Shown here piece after piece: positions 26,524-35,418 of a stretch of DNA of 64,000 nucleotides (positions are counted from its first letter, which is position 1; each line of letters begins with the position of its first letter). The notes under the pieces are model-generated. The model worked only from the letters and a program-made list of their open reading frames with translations, did no database searches and was not told where the DNA came from. Made by a program: the position numbers and the translations under genes. Source of the stretch: Pirellula staleyi DSM 6068 (GTDB taxonomy: Bacteria; Planctomycetota; Planctomycetia; Pirellulales; Pirellulaceae); contig NC_013720.1 of the NCBI RefSeq assembly GCF_000025185.1, positions 2,046,001 through 2,110,000 of the forward strand. The letters run 5' to 3'.

Positions 26524-26775
26524 ATGCCAATCGATAATAGCTTGAAGGTCAAAGCTGGTGCGATTTCGAATCGCAACGTTCTCACGCGTGCAGAACGCCT
26601 GGAGAAACTCAAGGAAGCCGATCGCTGGAAGGAAGGCGATAAGGTCCTCGGCATGCCCAAGGTGCGCGTCGTGAAGATCTCGATGAAGAAGAAGAAGAAA
26701 GTGAAGACCGAGGAAGAGGGTGGTGCTGCCGGTGCCAAGGGCGCCAAGGGTGGCAAGGCTGCTCCCAAGAAGTAG
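26524..26775 (+). CDS. PVC-superphylum small basic protein (TIGR04137 type)
   Basis: An 83-residue basic protein matching the small basic protein family found across Planctomycetota, Verrucomicrobiota and Chlamydiota. The conserved core is SLKVKAGAISNRNVLTRAER followed by LEKLKEADRWKEGDKVLGMPKVRV. The C-terminal 25 residues are a lysine-rich, Gly/Ala tail (KKKKK, then GAKGAKGGKAAPKK). The family has been proposed as a signature protein of the superphylum with a housekeeping, possibly ribosome-associated, role; that is literature recollection. The ATG at 26524 matches the family start M-x-I-D-x-S-L-K; an upstream in-frame start at 26458 is unlikely. Confidence 0.92.
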   Translation: MPIDNSLKVKAGAISNRNVLTRAERLEKLKEADRWKEGDKVLGMPKVRVVKISMKKKKKVKTEEEGGAAGAKGAKGGKAAPKK

Positions 26776-26982
26776 TCGCCCGGTTTGCCTTCCATGGCAA
26801 ACGGCTGACTTCTGCGGCGAGCATCGCCACTGCGACTCGCCCCAAGCACTTTCTCTGGCTGATCGCCACACCGCATCTGAAGCGGGTGGCTATCGTGAAC
26901 GAGTCGATCTTCGACTGCCATGTTCACCTGCGCGCTCGGCGAAACATCGCTCTCACCCATCTCCTATCAAGGTGTTCAAGCG

Positions 26983-27381
26983 ATGTCCCCAAAAGCCTCG
27001 AGCACACAGCCAACTCCTCCTTCGAGCAGAGAACTGCTCGCCTTCGAGCAGCAAGAATCACGATCGTGGTCGCGCATGCTCGCCCGGCTGTCGATTGTCG
27101 CCGCCATGCTCTGCCTCTCGATGAACTGCGTGTTCAATCAGCTCACCGCCAAGAGCGATCCAGCATCGATGCTCGGTTGGAATCGCATCGTCGGAACGTG
27201 TTCGATTGCCGTGGTGGTTCTCGGTGTGCTGATGGGGCTCTTTGCCATGGTGCGAGGGATACAGCGGCGCTCGACCGACACAGCCACCATTGCGGCGATT
27301 GGACTGGTCCTCAATCTGGGGATCATCTTCGTCACAATTTGGGCCCTCTCGATCGTGCACGACATGCAGCCAGCACCCTAA
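26983..27381 (+). CDS. Small membrane protein, unknown
   Basis: A 132-residue protein with a Pro/Ser-rich cytoplasmic N-terminus and three hydrophobic helices (about 34-54, 67-89 and 97-120, the last reading ATIAAIGLVLNLGIIFVTIW). The layout resembles DUF4190-like small membrane proteins, but I cannot assign it. The ATG at 26983 is preceded by AAGGTG at a suitable distance. A longer frame on the same strand in another phase covers this stretch, but its product has no recognisable character. Confidence 0.7.
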   Translation: MSPKASSTQPTPPSSRELLAFEQQESRSWSRMLARLSIVAAMLCLSMNCVFNQLTAKSDPASMLGWNRIVGTCSIAVVVLGVLMGLFAMVRGIQRRSTDTATIAAIGLVLNLGIIFVTIWALSIVHDMQPAP

Positions 27382-27537
27382 AGCGAGTCTCTCTCGCTAA
27401 GGTGAAAGATCGCTACGCACAGGCTTTGAAAAATCACCGGGCACAAAAAAGCATGCATCTTGGGGTCGGATCTACTAGCATACGTAGACCTCTCCACAAT
27501 CCCCGCCAGTCGCCATCCCTCGCGAGATGTTCCTGCC

Positions 27538-28848
27538 ATGAAGTTATCGCTCCCCTTGCGCTTTGGGTCGATGCTTGCCTACTGTTTGCTCCTGCTCAGC
27601 ACGACACTTTCTGCTGCCGAGCCTGCCCGCGAAAATTGGCCCAACTGGCGTGGTCCGCGCGGCGATGGGACGAGCCTCGAGGCGAACATTCCCACCACGT
27701 GGAACGGCGAAACGGGGGAGAATATCGCCTGGAAAGTCGCAGTCCCAGGGAGCGGACATTCCTCACCCATCGTGCATGGGGATCACCTCTTTTTGCTGAG
27801 CTGTTTGCCTGCGAGCGAAGAAAAGCCGGTTGCCTCGCGCGTCCTCCTCGCATTCGATCGCAAAAGTGGCAAACAGCACTGGATGACCCCGATCGTCGAC
27901 GCGGAACTCGAGAAAAAGCACTCTCTCAATAGCTTCGCGTCGGGAACTCCGGCGACCGATGGCAAGGCTGTCTTCCTTTCCTTTCTCGATCCAGATTTCG
28001 CGAGCGACAAAGAAACGACACCGGGCGAAATGGTTGTCGCTGCTGTCGACTACGGCGGAAAAATCTTGTGGACCAAGCGTCCCGGCCGATTCTCGAGCAC
28101 GCATGGTTTCTGTAGCTCGCCGGTGCTCTTCGAGGATCTCGTGATCATCAATGGCGATCACGATGGCGATGCCTATATCGTGGCTTTGAACAAGGAGAGT
28201 GGAGAAGAGGTTTGGAAAACCTCGCGCGAGCATCGGACACGCAGCTATGTCACGCCAATCATTCGCGAGATCGATGGCCAGTGGCAAATGATTCTTTCAG
28301 GAAGCAAGTGTGTCGCCAGCTACGATCCCGCTACGGGAAAACAGCTCTGGCAGATGGAGGGGCCCACCGAGCAGTTTGTGGCGTCGCCAGTGTACGACGG
28401 TAAGTATGTCTATTTGACCGCCGGTTTTCCCGAGCGGCATATCTTGGCGATCGAGCCCCGCGCGAAGGGAAAAATCGGCGACGAGAAGATCATCTGGCGC
28501 ACCACCAAAGCTGCTGGCTATGTCCCCTCCCCTGTCCTGGCTGGCGAGTTTTTGTTGGTCGCTGCTGACAACGGAACAGCTTCGTGCTATGCCGCGCAGT
28601 CGGGGGAGTTGCAATGGACCGAGCGGATGGGAAAGCATTACAGCCCTTCCCTGGTGAGCGCTAGCGGCCTCGCCTACTTGCTGGCCGACGACGGCATGAT
28701 GAAGGTCGTGAAGCCGGGGCCCGTGCTCGATGTGATCGCGGAGAACAAGCTCGGCGAGTATGTCTACTCGAGCCCCGCCATCAGCCAAGGTCAGTTGTTT
28801 ATTCGTGGCGAAAAGCATCTGTTTGCGATTGGTACAAGTGATAAGTAA
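27538..28848 (+). CDS. Secreted PQQ-like beta-propeller protein
   Basis: A 436-residue member of the same secreted propeller family as the genes at 7347, 50237 and 61593. A signal peptide spans residues 1-27 (LAYCLLLLSTTLSAAEPA). The mature protein starts with ENWPNWRGPRGDGTS and has propeller repeats such as DRKSGKQHWMTP, NKESGEEVWKTS, DPATGKQLWQME and AQSGELQWTERM. It lacks obvious catalytic residues. The nearest match in this window by opening sequence is the protein at 50237. The ATG at 27538 gives a proper signal peptide; the frame extends further upstream without support. Confidence 0.92.
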   Translation: MKLSLPLRFGSMLAYCLLLLSTTLSAAEPARENWPNWRGPRGDGTSLEANIPTTWNGETGENIAWKVAVPGSGHSSPIVHGDHLFLLSCLPASEEKPVASRVLLAFDRKSGKQHWMTPIVDAELEKKHSLNSFASGTPATDGKAVFLSFLDPDFASDKETTPGEMVVAAVDYGGKILWTKRPGRFSSTHGFCSSPVLFEDLVIINGDHDGDAYIVALNKESGEEVWKTSREHRTRSYVTPIIREIDGQWQMILSGSKCVASYDPATGKQLWQMEGPTEQFVASPVYDGKYVYLTAGFPERHILAIEPRAKGKIGDEKIIWRTTKAAGYVPSPVLAGEFLLVAADNGTASCYAAQSGELQWTERMGKHYSPSLVSASGLAYLLADDGMMKVVKPGPVLDVIAENKLGEYVYSSPAISQGQLFIRGEKHLFAIGTSDK

Positions 28849-29250
28849 CGATCGATTGATACAGACTGTGCCCTGGAGTCGCTACAAACGTTACAGCTGC
28901 TACGGGCGGTGCCGGATTAGGAAGAACGACCCGCACGGGCAAACTTTTCCGGCAGATACGACCAATCGGCGTACGAAGAATAAACCAGCACGCAAGGCAA
29001 CAGGAAGTTGCTTCGCAGGGCTAGGAATCGCGAGAGCTTAGGACGTGCCCGTGGGGGGCTATCAAAGCGTTCTAAGTTCCCAGATTGTCATGTCGGTCGG
29101 AGATAGGATGTGTCGCTTGCACGTCGCCCAGGCAGCAGAGTGTTCCGCTTCCCTCTGCGGCTTTTGGGTGCCAGCTGAAGGCGGTGGTCGCAAGCAACTC
29201 ATTCCTATCTCCGCCGATTGACGATCTGTCGCTCGGCGATCTTCTCACAG
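28849..29250. other. Intergenic region with nested inverted repeats
   Basis: A 402-bp region between two convergent genes with no coding signal. Its main content is the nested inverted-repeat element at 29098-29213. Confidence 0.45.
29098..29213. ncRNA. Candidate structured element (nested stems)
   Basis: A perfect outer stem of 11 bp (CGGAGATAGGA at 29098-29108 with TCCTATCTCCG at 29203-29213) encloses a second stem GCTTGC (29115-29120)/GCAAGC (29190-29195) and an inner hairpin GCAGAG (29135-29140)/CTCTGC (29153-29158). Nothing is known about it. It could be a non-coding RNA, a paired 3'-end structure for the convergent genes, or a chance pairing. Confidence 0.3.
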
Positions 29251-30381
29251 CTACACAAACGTTCGCAGAAACTCGTCGAACTTCGGTAGCACTTCAAGTG
29301 GCACAGCATGTCCGCCACGATGGTTCAGCTGAGCGACAGCAGCCGGCTTCCCATAAAGTTCGTACACTTCGCGAGCTTTGTCGACCAGCGGCCAGCCTCG
29401 ATCACTGTCGGCGCTCTCACCCGCGACTAATAAAAACGGACGTGGAGCCACACAGGCCAGCAGCTCGTGATGGTCGTGATGAAACTGCTCATCCTTAGCT
29501 AGTGGGCCGAGGTACCAAGGGGCCTCCCAGTTCGAAAACGATTTGCCGATCCCACCTTCGCTGCTGATAGTGGCCCGCACACGATCGTCAAAAGCCGCGA
29601 GATAGAGGACTTCTTTCGCTCCCAGCGAGTGGCCGATCGCGCCAATCCGCTGTGGATCGACTTCTGCGCGAGCGCTAACGATGTCGACTGCTACGAGTGC
29701 ATCGTGCAGCATCTTCTCCATCCCGAGACAGTCGGGCTTACGCGACAAAAACTTTTCAGCCTGGTTCTTCGCGTCGATCTTGTCGCTCGTAGGCCAGAGG
29801 AAATTGCGGGGGGAGAAGGTTGCAAAACCTTGCTTGGCATACCGGAGTCCAAACCATTTTTCCTCGGGGCCCGCGAGACCAGCAGGCTGCGAGATCGAGT
29901 GATCGACCGTGGAATGAAACACCACCACTGCGGGCAATTTTCCCACGTATTTCTCGGGCCGAATCCAGTAGGCTTCAGTCGCGAAGCCCGGCTCGCTTTC
30001 ATAGCTGACATGTTGCCGCACACAGCCGTCGATTCGATCTTCTTTCAGGACCGTAAGTTTCGGCGGGTTGGCTGGATTGCGCGCGATCGTACCGAGTCGT
30101 TTTTGCCAGTCTGCGCGATAGGTGGCACGCTTTGTTTCCCATCCCTCGCGGGTGGTGATCTTGGCTCCCGAGCCATCGACTAGCAGCGGCACAAGAGGCG
30201 GAACATCGTCCGGCAATTTTTCGGGAAACGCTTGTAGCGCCACGATCCAGTCAGGAACTTGGGGGCGATTTGCAGCCACCGCTTTCTCCTCGCCTAGCAA
30301 GACGTGTGCGGGAAGGGCAGCAAGACTGGAGGCAGCAGCTGCGGATGCGAGAAGCTCACGACGCGAGATCGATTTGGTCAT
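29251..30381 (-). CDS. Tat-exported alpha/beta hydrolase (dienelactone hydrolase/acetyl esterase-like)
   Basis: A 376-residue exported hydrolase. The N-terminus KSISRRELLASAAAASSLAA carries a twin-arginine type SRREL motif, followed by a cleavable hydrophobic stretch. The catalytic part resembles dienelactone hydrolase/acetyl xylan esterase-like planctomycete proteins, with VVVFHSTVDHS, the nucleophile elbow IGAIGHSLGAKEVLYLAAFD, the acid near LVAGESADSDRGW and a C-terminal His in RGGHAVP. Substrate is unknown; carbohydrate esters are a common guess for such proteins. It lies 30 bp downstream of the NifS-like gene on the same strand and is probably cotranscribed. Confidence 0.9.
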   Translation of the reverse strand: MTKSISRRELLASAAAASSLAALPAHVLLGEEKAVAANRPQVPDWIVALQAFPEKLPDDVPPLVPLLVDGSGAKITTREGWETKRATYRADWQKRLGTIARNPANPPKLTVLKEDRIDGCVRQHVSYESEPGFATEAYWIRPEKYVGKLPAVVVFHSTVDHSISQPAGLAGPEEKWFGLRYAKQGFATFSPRNFLWPTSDKIDAKNQAEKFLSRKPDCLGMEKMLHDALVAVDIVSARAEVDPQRIGAIGHSLGAKEVLYLAAFDDRVRATISSEGGIGKSFSNWEAPWYLGPLAKDEQFHHDHHELLACVAPRPFLLVAGESADSDRGWPLVDKAREVYELYGKPAAVAQLNHRGGHAVPLEVLPKFDEFLRTFV

Positions 30382-30411
30382 CAGCCAGACCCTTCGCAGT
30401 GGGGAGCGTCG

Positions 30412-31548
30412 TTAACGGAGCGTCTCCCAGGCATGAATCAGCAGACTTGCACAGCGCTCGACATCTTCTTCCGACGTGTACCATCCCACGCCGAGTCGAA
30501 TGCTACCGCGCGCCACATCGGCTGCAACTCCCATCGCCTCGAGTGTGTGCGAAATGGAGTTCGTGTCGCTGTAAGCAGCTGAGCCGGTCGACGCTTGAAG
30601 TTCCGGAATCATGCGTAGCATATCGAGCCCCACGACGCTCGGAAAACTGACGTACAGCGTGTTAGGCAGGCGGGTCGCTAGTTCGCCAAAAACGACAATG
30701 GGCTCGGGAATTCCCGCACGGAGTTCGCTGATCAACTTGTCGCGCAGCAGCGTCATCCGTTCGGCAGCGGGATCGAGGCTCTTCGACGCCAGCGATAGTG
30801 CACGCCCCAGTCCAACGATTCCAACGAGGTTTTCAGTGCCACTGCGAAGCCCTGCTTCGTGTCCACAGCCGTGCATGATCGGCTCGATCTGCACACCCCG
30901 TCGAACATAGAGCGCGCCGATACCCTTGGGAGCGTATGCCTTGTGTCCCGAGAGAGTTAGCAGATCGACTTCAAGTTCATCGACGAGCGTGCGAATTTTG
31001 CCGACGGTTTGCGTCGCATCGGTGTGGAGCAGCACGCCCCGCTCGTGGCAAATCTCCGCAATCGCACGAATCGGCTGAATCACACCCGTTTCGTTGCTCG
31101 CGTGCATTACACTGACAAGGATCGTGTCGTTTCGCAAAGCGCTGCGGACTTGCTCGGGAGGAATGACCCCTTGGTCGGTACAGGGGACGATCGAAACATC
31201 GAACCCTTGCCGCTCGAGATACTCAGCTGTGGCGCGCACACTGGCATGCTCGATTGCCGAGATCACCAAGTGTCCACCAGTGGCGCGGCTATGCCGTCCC
31301 ATGACCCCTTTGAGCGCCAGGTTGTTCGCTTCGGTGGCACCCGACGTGAAGATGACCTCGTCGACATCGCAGCCTAGTAGCGAAGCAGTTTGCCCACGGG
31401 CATCTTCCACCGCTTCGCGGCTAGCGATTCCGAGCGGATGACTGCTCGAAGGATTGCCGTAGAAATGGGCAAGAAACGGCAAAATCGCTTCCTGCACACT
31501 AGGAGCGATAGGGGTTGTTGAATTGTGGTCGAAATAGAGTTGCCGCAC
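30412..31548 (-). CDS. NifS/IscS-fold aminotransferase class V protein without catalytic cysteine
   Basis: A 378-residue PLP protein of the cysteine desulfurase family by fold: YFDHNSTTPIAPSVQEAI at the N-terminus, ATEANNLALKG, IEHASV (His-101), HTDATQTVGKI, the PLP lysine in LSGHKAYAPKGIGALY (Lys-203) and LRSGTENLVGIVGLGRAL. The mobile loop that normally reads S-S-G-S-A-C holds ASTGSAAYSD instead, so the sulfur-accepting Cys is Ala-325. I confirmed this from the bases around 30570-30590. It therefore should not make persulfide by the usual mechanism; a C-S lyase or other PLP activity is possible. It starts at a GTG (31548) with GGAGG six bases upstream. It has no iscU or mnmA-like neighbour, only the exported hydrolase downstream. 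Confidence 0.9.
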   Translation of the reverse strand: MRQLYFDHNSTTPIAPSVQEAILPFLAHFYGNPSSSHPLGIASREAVEDARGQTASLLGCDVDEVIFTSGATEANNLALKGVMGRHSRATGGHLVISAIEHASVRATAEYLERQGFDVSIVPCTDQGVIPPEQVRSALRNDTILVSVMHASNETGVIQPIRAIAEICHERGVLLHTDATQTVGKIRTLVDELEVDLLTLSGHKAYAPKGIGALYVRRGVQIEPIMHGCGHEAGLRSGTENLVGIVGLGRALSLASKSLDPAAERMTLLRDKLISELRAGIPEPIVVFGELATRLPNTLYVSFPSVVGLDMLRMIPELQASTGSAAYSDTNSISHTLEAMGVAADVARGSIRLGVGWYTSEEDVERCASLLIHAWETLR

Positions 31549-31730
31549 GTAAGCCTCCGCTCGTCAGATGATCCGTCGAACTTCAGCTTACGTAGAGATT
31601 CGGCGACTCGCTAGGCGGGCACGAGGCTTCAGCAAGCGCGCAGAGCTTGATAATCTCGCGCTCCATTGGCGAGTTGGCGCTCGGCCAAGTAAGGAATCAG
31701 CCGACATCCGGCGATTTGAAATGGGTCTGC

Positions 31731-31922
31731 TTAGGGCTGAACGTTGAGCGCTTCGATAGCATCGGCGAGCTGCGAAAGTTCGCTCACCGTAGCATTGCGT
31801 ACAGCACCCAGTCCGCCGATCACACCGATGACAAGCACCGTCACCAGGAGCACCCATTCGAGGGTCAGCACGCCACGTCGGGTGCTCTTTTTTGCTCGAG
31901 GCATCGAATTACGCCAGGCCAT
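31731..31922 (-). CDS. Short Flp-pilin-like peptide
   Basis: A 63-residue peptide with a basic leader (RAKKSTRRG), a G-VLTLE junction resembling a type IV/Flp prepilin cleavage site with Glu at +5, and a hydrophobic helix (WVLLVTVLVIGVIGGLGAV). The ATG at 31922 has GGGTGAG at a suitable distance. No tad/flp assembly genes are in the window, so it is an orphan pilin-like gene or an unrelated small membrane peptide. Confidence 0.55.
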   Translation of the reverse strand: MAWRNSMPRAKKSTRRGVLTLEWVLLVTVLVIGVIGGLGAVRNATVSELSQLADAIEALNVQP

Positions 31923-32458
31923 AGTTCTCACCCATCGTTAGAAGAACAAACATGCCATCTGCCGTCATCTTGCAGACACGCTTAGCTACCACTATGCACC
32001 CGGCGTGCCAAACCCTCTTGAGAAGTAGAAGCGATTTTTGCTGATGGCTAGAACTAGGCTTCGCGCAAGCAGTTGAGGCAAAGAAGTGCAAAATCGGAGT
32101 CAGGCAAGCAGAGCGGCGCGTGTTCAGCCGCTGAAACATCGTGGGGCAAGTTATGTTGACAAATGGCAACAGAACTTCGCGCGCGATGAGATTTCGCAAC
32201 ATCACTTGCAGCGACCATTTGCTGACGTGTCGCGAGGGATTGAAGTGGCCGATTGTAGCGATTATGCCGGTAAATTCGCAGTGAAATCGCTCTGCGGATG
32301 TGCGTGCAAAGGGACGCATTCCACGACAGCTTATGCCAATTTTTTGAAGCAGATCTGCCGGATGCTGATAAAGATTCGTTGCACTGGTGTACAGCGGAGT
32401 AGAATAAAACTGGTTGGTTTCGCCGACATGTTCACCTCTGTAAACAGAACCTTCTGTG
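31923..32458. other. Intergenic region, nothing recognised apart from a weak promoter
   Basis: About 536 bp between the pilin-like gene and the LamG/DUF1549 gene. Frames on both strands cross it, but their products have no domain or coding character. The only signal is the promoter candidate at 32344-32372. Confidence 0.4.
32344..32372 (+). promoter_or_regulatory. Possible sigma-70 promoter
   Basis: TTGAAG (32344-32349) and GATAAA (32367-32372) with a 17-bp spacer, about 85 bp ahead of the ATG at 32459. Both hexamers deviate from consensus, so support is moderate at best. Confidence 0.35.
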
Positions 32459-35386
32459 ATGTTTCTCGTCCGCGCACGATTGCTGGGATTGCTAGTGACG
32501 ATATCCACCCTGATATCGCCCCTTGATCTGCGCGCGGAAAGACCGGTGGAAGTTGCCCAGCAAGATGCAAAACATTGGGCTTACGAAACTCCACGCCGCG
32601 CGTCGCTGCCCAAGCTTGCGAGCGAGAAGCGGCTGTATGATCCGCTGGATATCTGGATCGAAGCAGCCATCGAGCGAGCGGGGCTAACAGCAGCGCGCGA
32701 GGCATCTCGAGAAGTGCTGCTGCGTCGCGTGACTTTGCATCTCACCGGGCTTCCACCCACGCTCGAAGAGCGCGAGCGTTTTCTCGCAGATAGTTCTCCC
32801 GATGCTTACGAGCGGCTTGTCGATCGACTTCTCGCTTCGCCTCATTACGGCCAGCGGATGGCAACGCCTTGGCTCGACTTGGCTCGGTATGCCGATACGC
32901 ACGGCTATCACAGCGACACCGAGCGCGACATGTGGCGTTGGCGCGACTGGGTGATCGATGCACTCAACAGCAATCTTCCCTACGACGAGTTCACGCGTTG
33001 GCAACTTGCCGGCGACCTGCTGCCGAATGCAACCCTCGAGCAAAAGCTGGCAACGGGACTGCATCGAAATCACATGTTGATGGACGAGGATGGCTCGATT
33101 CCCGAAGAGTTTCTCGCCGAGTACATCGCCGACCGCGTGGCCGTGACCGGAACCATTTGGCTTGGACAAACGCTTGCTTGTGCGCGGTGTCACGATCACA
33201 AGCACGATCCGATATCGCAGCGCGATTACTACGAAATGGCCGCTTTTTTCAGCCAAATTCCCGAGAATGGGCTCGGCGGTCGAAGTGGCAACGCGCCACC
33301 ACTGCTCACCGCGCCAACACGTAGTCAGCAGTTGCGTCTTGATCAGTTAGCGCAGCAAATCGAAGGCCTCAAGCAAACGCTTCGTGCTATCGAGAAGAAT
33401 TCCGCGGAGGCGTTTTCGCGCTGGGAAGCTTCGGCTGCTGAGCGTACACTCGCCGCCCCGCGCGAACCCGAGGGCTTGGTGCTTCATCTTCCCCTCGATG
33501 AAACCGAAGGCAAGATCGCGCGTGGTGCAGAAGACTCGCTTCCGACGGCAAAGATCAATGGCGATCCCTCGTGGATCGAAGGAAAGCGAGCTGGCGCTAT
33601 TTTGCTCGATGGAAAAACGTTCCTTACGTTGCCATCGAGTCTGAAGATCGATCCTCTCGCTGGCGCTACCGTGGTGGCCTGGATCTTTCCCACGACGAAG
33701 GATCGCATGACGATCGCCAGTTCGGTTGATCCCGATGAACATGCGCGAGGGTGGCAGTTCGGTATCGAAGAAGGACGACTCTTCGTCTCTCTCACCCACA
33801 AGCAAGCTGTCGATGAACTTGTGGTGCGCGCAAACGAGTCACTCCCTCTGCGACGTTGGCAGCAGGTGGCTATGGTCACTTCAGGTGGCACGAAGTCGAC
33901 AGAATTTATGCTCTATGTCGATGGCCAACCGATCGCGTCGACGATTTTGTCGAGGACACTTAGCGGGCATATTGCGGTCGATAAGCCGATTGCTATTGCA
34001 CATCGTGATGAGGATGAAGCATTTCGCGGATTGCTCGATGAGGTGCGAATCTACGATCGTTCGCTGACTGCTGATGCGGTCGCACAACTGGCTGGCGATC
34101 AGCCGGTGGCTCGTCTACTGAAGATCGCGCGGCAAGATCGAACAGCTGACCAACAGCAAATGTTGCGCGATTACTTTCTCGAGCATGAAGTGGCCGAGTA
34201 TCGCGCGGCAGTGCATCAGTTACAAAAATTCGCAGCCGAGCGCGATCAGTTGTTGCGTTCGGCACCGGTGGCAATGGTGATGCAGCAGGCATCGCAGCAG
34301 CGAAAGAGTTTTCTCCTGTCGGGAGGCTCGTACGAAAAGCCCACAGCTGAAGTACAGCCTCAAATCCCTGCAATTCTTCGGGGAAAAACGATCGATTTAG
34401 CTCCCGGCACATCCCTCTTGGAGAAGCCACTCACTCGTCTGGATCTGGCTAACTGGATCACTAGTCCGTCGAATCCACTCACAGCGCGCGTGGCTGTGAA
34501 TCGTGCCTGGCAGATTTTTTTCGGAACGGGCATCGTGAAGAGTGTGGATGATTTTGGAACGTACGGCGATCGACCAAGCCATCCTGAATTGCTCGACATG
34601 CTGGCGCTTGATTTTGTCGCGAGTGGCTGGGACCTGAAGCAGCTGCATCGCCGCATAGTCACCAGCAGTACCTTTCGGCGCGCTTCCGACGCAGACGTTC
34701 GCGCTCGCGAGCTTGATCCGACGAATCGATTACTTTCGTACTTTCCTCGGACTCGCTTGCCCGCGGAGATGATTCGCGATCAAGCCCTCGCCGCGAGTTC
34801 GCTCATGTCGCACGAGCAGGGTGGTGTTGGCATGAAGCCTTACTTGCCGGCCGACCTTTGGAAAGAATTGGCATACGATCCGCAGCAGTACACGGCTCAG
34901 CAGTATGCCCAAAGCAAAGGGGCTGAGCTGTACAAGCGAAGTGTTTATCTCTTCATCAAACGGTCGGCAACTTATCCGTTTCTACTGTTGTTCGATGCCA
35001 CTAGTCGCGAGACATGCACTGCGGCGCGCGATGTCACTCGTACACCACTGCAAGCCCTTGTCTTGATGAATGACGTTGCCTTTGTCGAAGCTGCTCGTGA
35101 GCTGGCAACTGTGGCCATTCGTTCGTCGAAGTCCGGCTCCGAGCGAATCACAGCGATGTTTCGCCGAACATTATCGCGCGAGGCTTCGCCCCACGAAACT
35201 GCGCTGCTGTTGTCACTTCTGGCATCGCAGCAATCGCGATTTTCTGCAGATGCAAGCGCTGCTCAAGCGCTCATCGAACTTGGGGATCGGCCTGCGGATC
35301 CCACCATTGCTGCAGCGGAACTCGCTTCGTGGACCATGATCGCCAGCACGATTTTGAATCTCGATGAAGTGCAGCGACCTCGATAG
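32459..35386 (+). CDS. DUF1549-LamG-DUF1553 protein
   Basis: A 975-residue exported protein. After a signal peptide (about 1-27), residues 45-260 are DUF1549 (VLLRRVTLHLTGLPPT, YGQRMATPWLDLARYADTHG, FTRWQLAGDLLP) with a haem-type CARCHDHKHDP motif. Residues 345-540 form a LamG/concanavalin-like domain (LVLHLPLDETEGKIARG, ATVVAWIFPTTKDRMTIAS, FRGLLDEVRIYDRSL). Residues 640-930 are DUF1553 (RLDLANWITSPSNPLTARVA, VDDFGTYGDRPSHPELLDML). Such proteins are hallmark planctomycete surface proteins, usually paired with a DUF1501 gene; none is adjacent here. The LamG insert suggests glycan binding. No function is established. Confidence 0.93.
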   Translation: MFLVRARLLGLLVTISTLISPLDLRAERPVEVAQQDAKHWAYETPRRASLPKLASEKRLYDPLDIWIEAAIERAGLTAAREASREVLLRRVTLHLTGLPPTLEERERFLADSSPDAYERLVDRLLASPHYGQRMATPWLDLARYADTHGYHSDTERDMWRWRDWVIDALNSNLPYDEFTRWQLAGDLLPNATLEQKLATGLHRNHMLMDEDGSIPEEFLAEYIADRVAVTGTIWLGQTLACARCHDHKHDPISQRDYYEMAAFFSQIPENGLGGRSGNAPPLLTAPTRSQQLRLDQLAQQIEGLKQTLRAIEKNSAEAFSRWEASAAERTLAAPREPEGLVLHLPLDETEGKIARGAEDSLPTAKINGDPSWIEGKRAGAILLDGKTFLTLPSSLKIDPLAGATVVAWIFPTTKDRMTIASSVDPDEHARGWQFGIEEGRLFVSLTHKQAVDELVVRANESLPLRRWQQVAMVTSGGTKSTEFMLYVDGQPIASTILSRTLSGHIAVDKPIAIAHRDEDEAFRGLLDEVRIYDRSLTADAVAQLAGDQPVARLLKIARQDRTADQQQMLRDYFLEHEVAEYRAAVHQLQKFAAERDQLLRSAPVAMVMQQASQQRKSFLLSGGSYEKPTAEVQPQIPAILRGKTIDLAPGTSLLEKPLTRLDLANWITSPSNPLTARVAVNRAWQIFFGTGIVKSVDDFGTYGDRPSHPELLDMLALDFVASGWDLKQLHRRIVTSSTFRRASDADVRARELDPTNRLLSYFPRTRLPAEMIRDQALAASSLMSHEQGGVGMKPYLPADLWKELAYDPQQYTAQQYAQSKGAELYKRSVYLFIKRSATYPFLLLFDATSRETCTAARDVTRTPLQALVLMNDVAFVEAARELATVAIRSSKSGSERITAMFRRTLSREASPHETALLLSLLASQQSRFSADASAAQALIELGDRPADPTIAAAELASWTMIASTILNLDEVQRPR

Positions 35387-35418
35387 CCGCTGCTTCAGCG
35401 CTCGGGAATTGATTGGTC

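Noticed and set aside
26886-27932. A 348-codon plus-strand frame
   Set aside because: It crosses the small membrane protein gene and the start of the PQQ gene in another phase and has the composition of an out-of-frame translation.
30412-31548. Annotation as functional cysteine desulfurase
   Set aside because: The catalytic Cys position is Ala-325 in the base sequence, so the standard reaction cannot be assumed.
32086-32526. A 146-codon plus-strand frame ahead of the LamG/DUF1549 gene
   Set aside because: No domain, Cys-rich irregular composition, no Shine-Dalgarno, and it runs into the better-supported gene.
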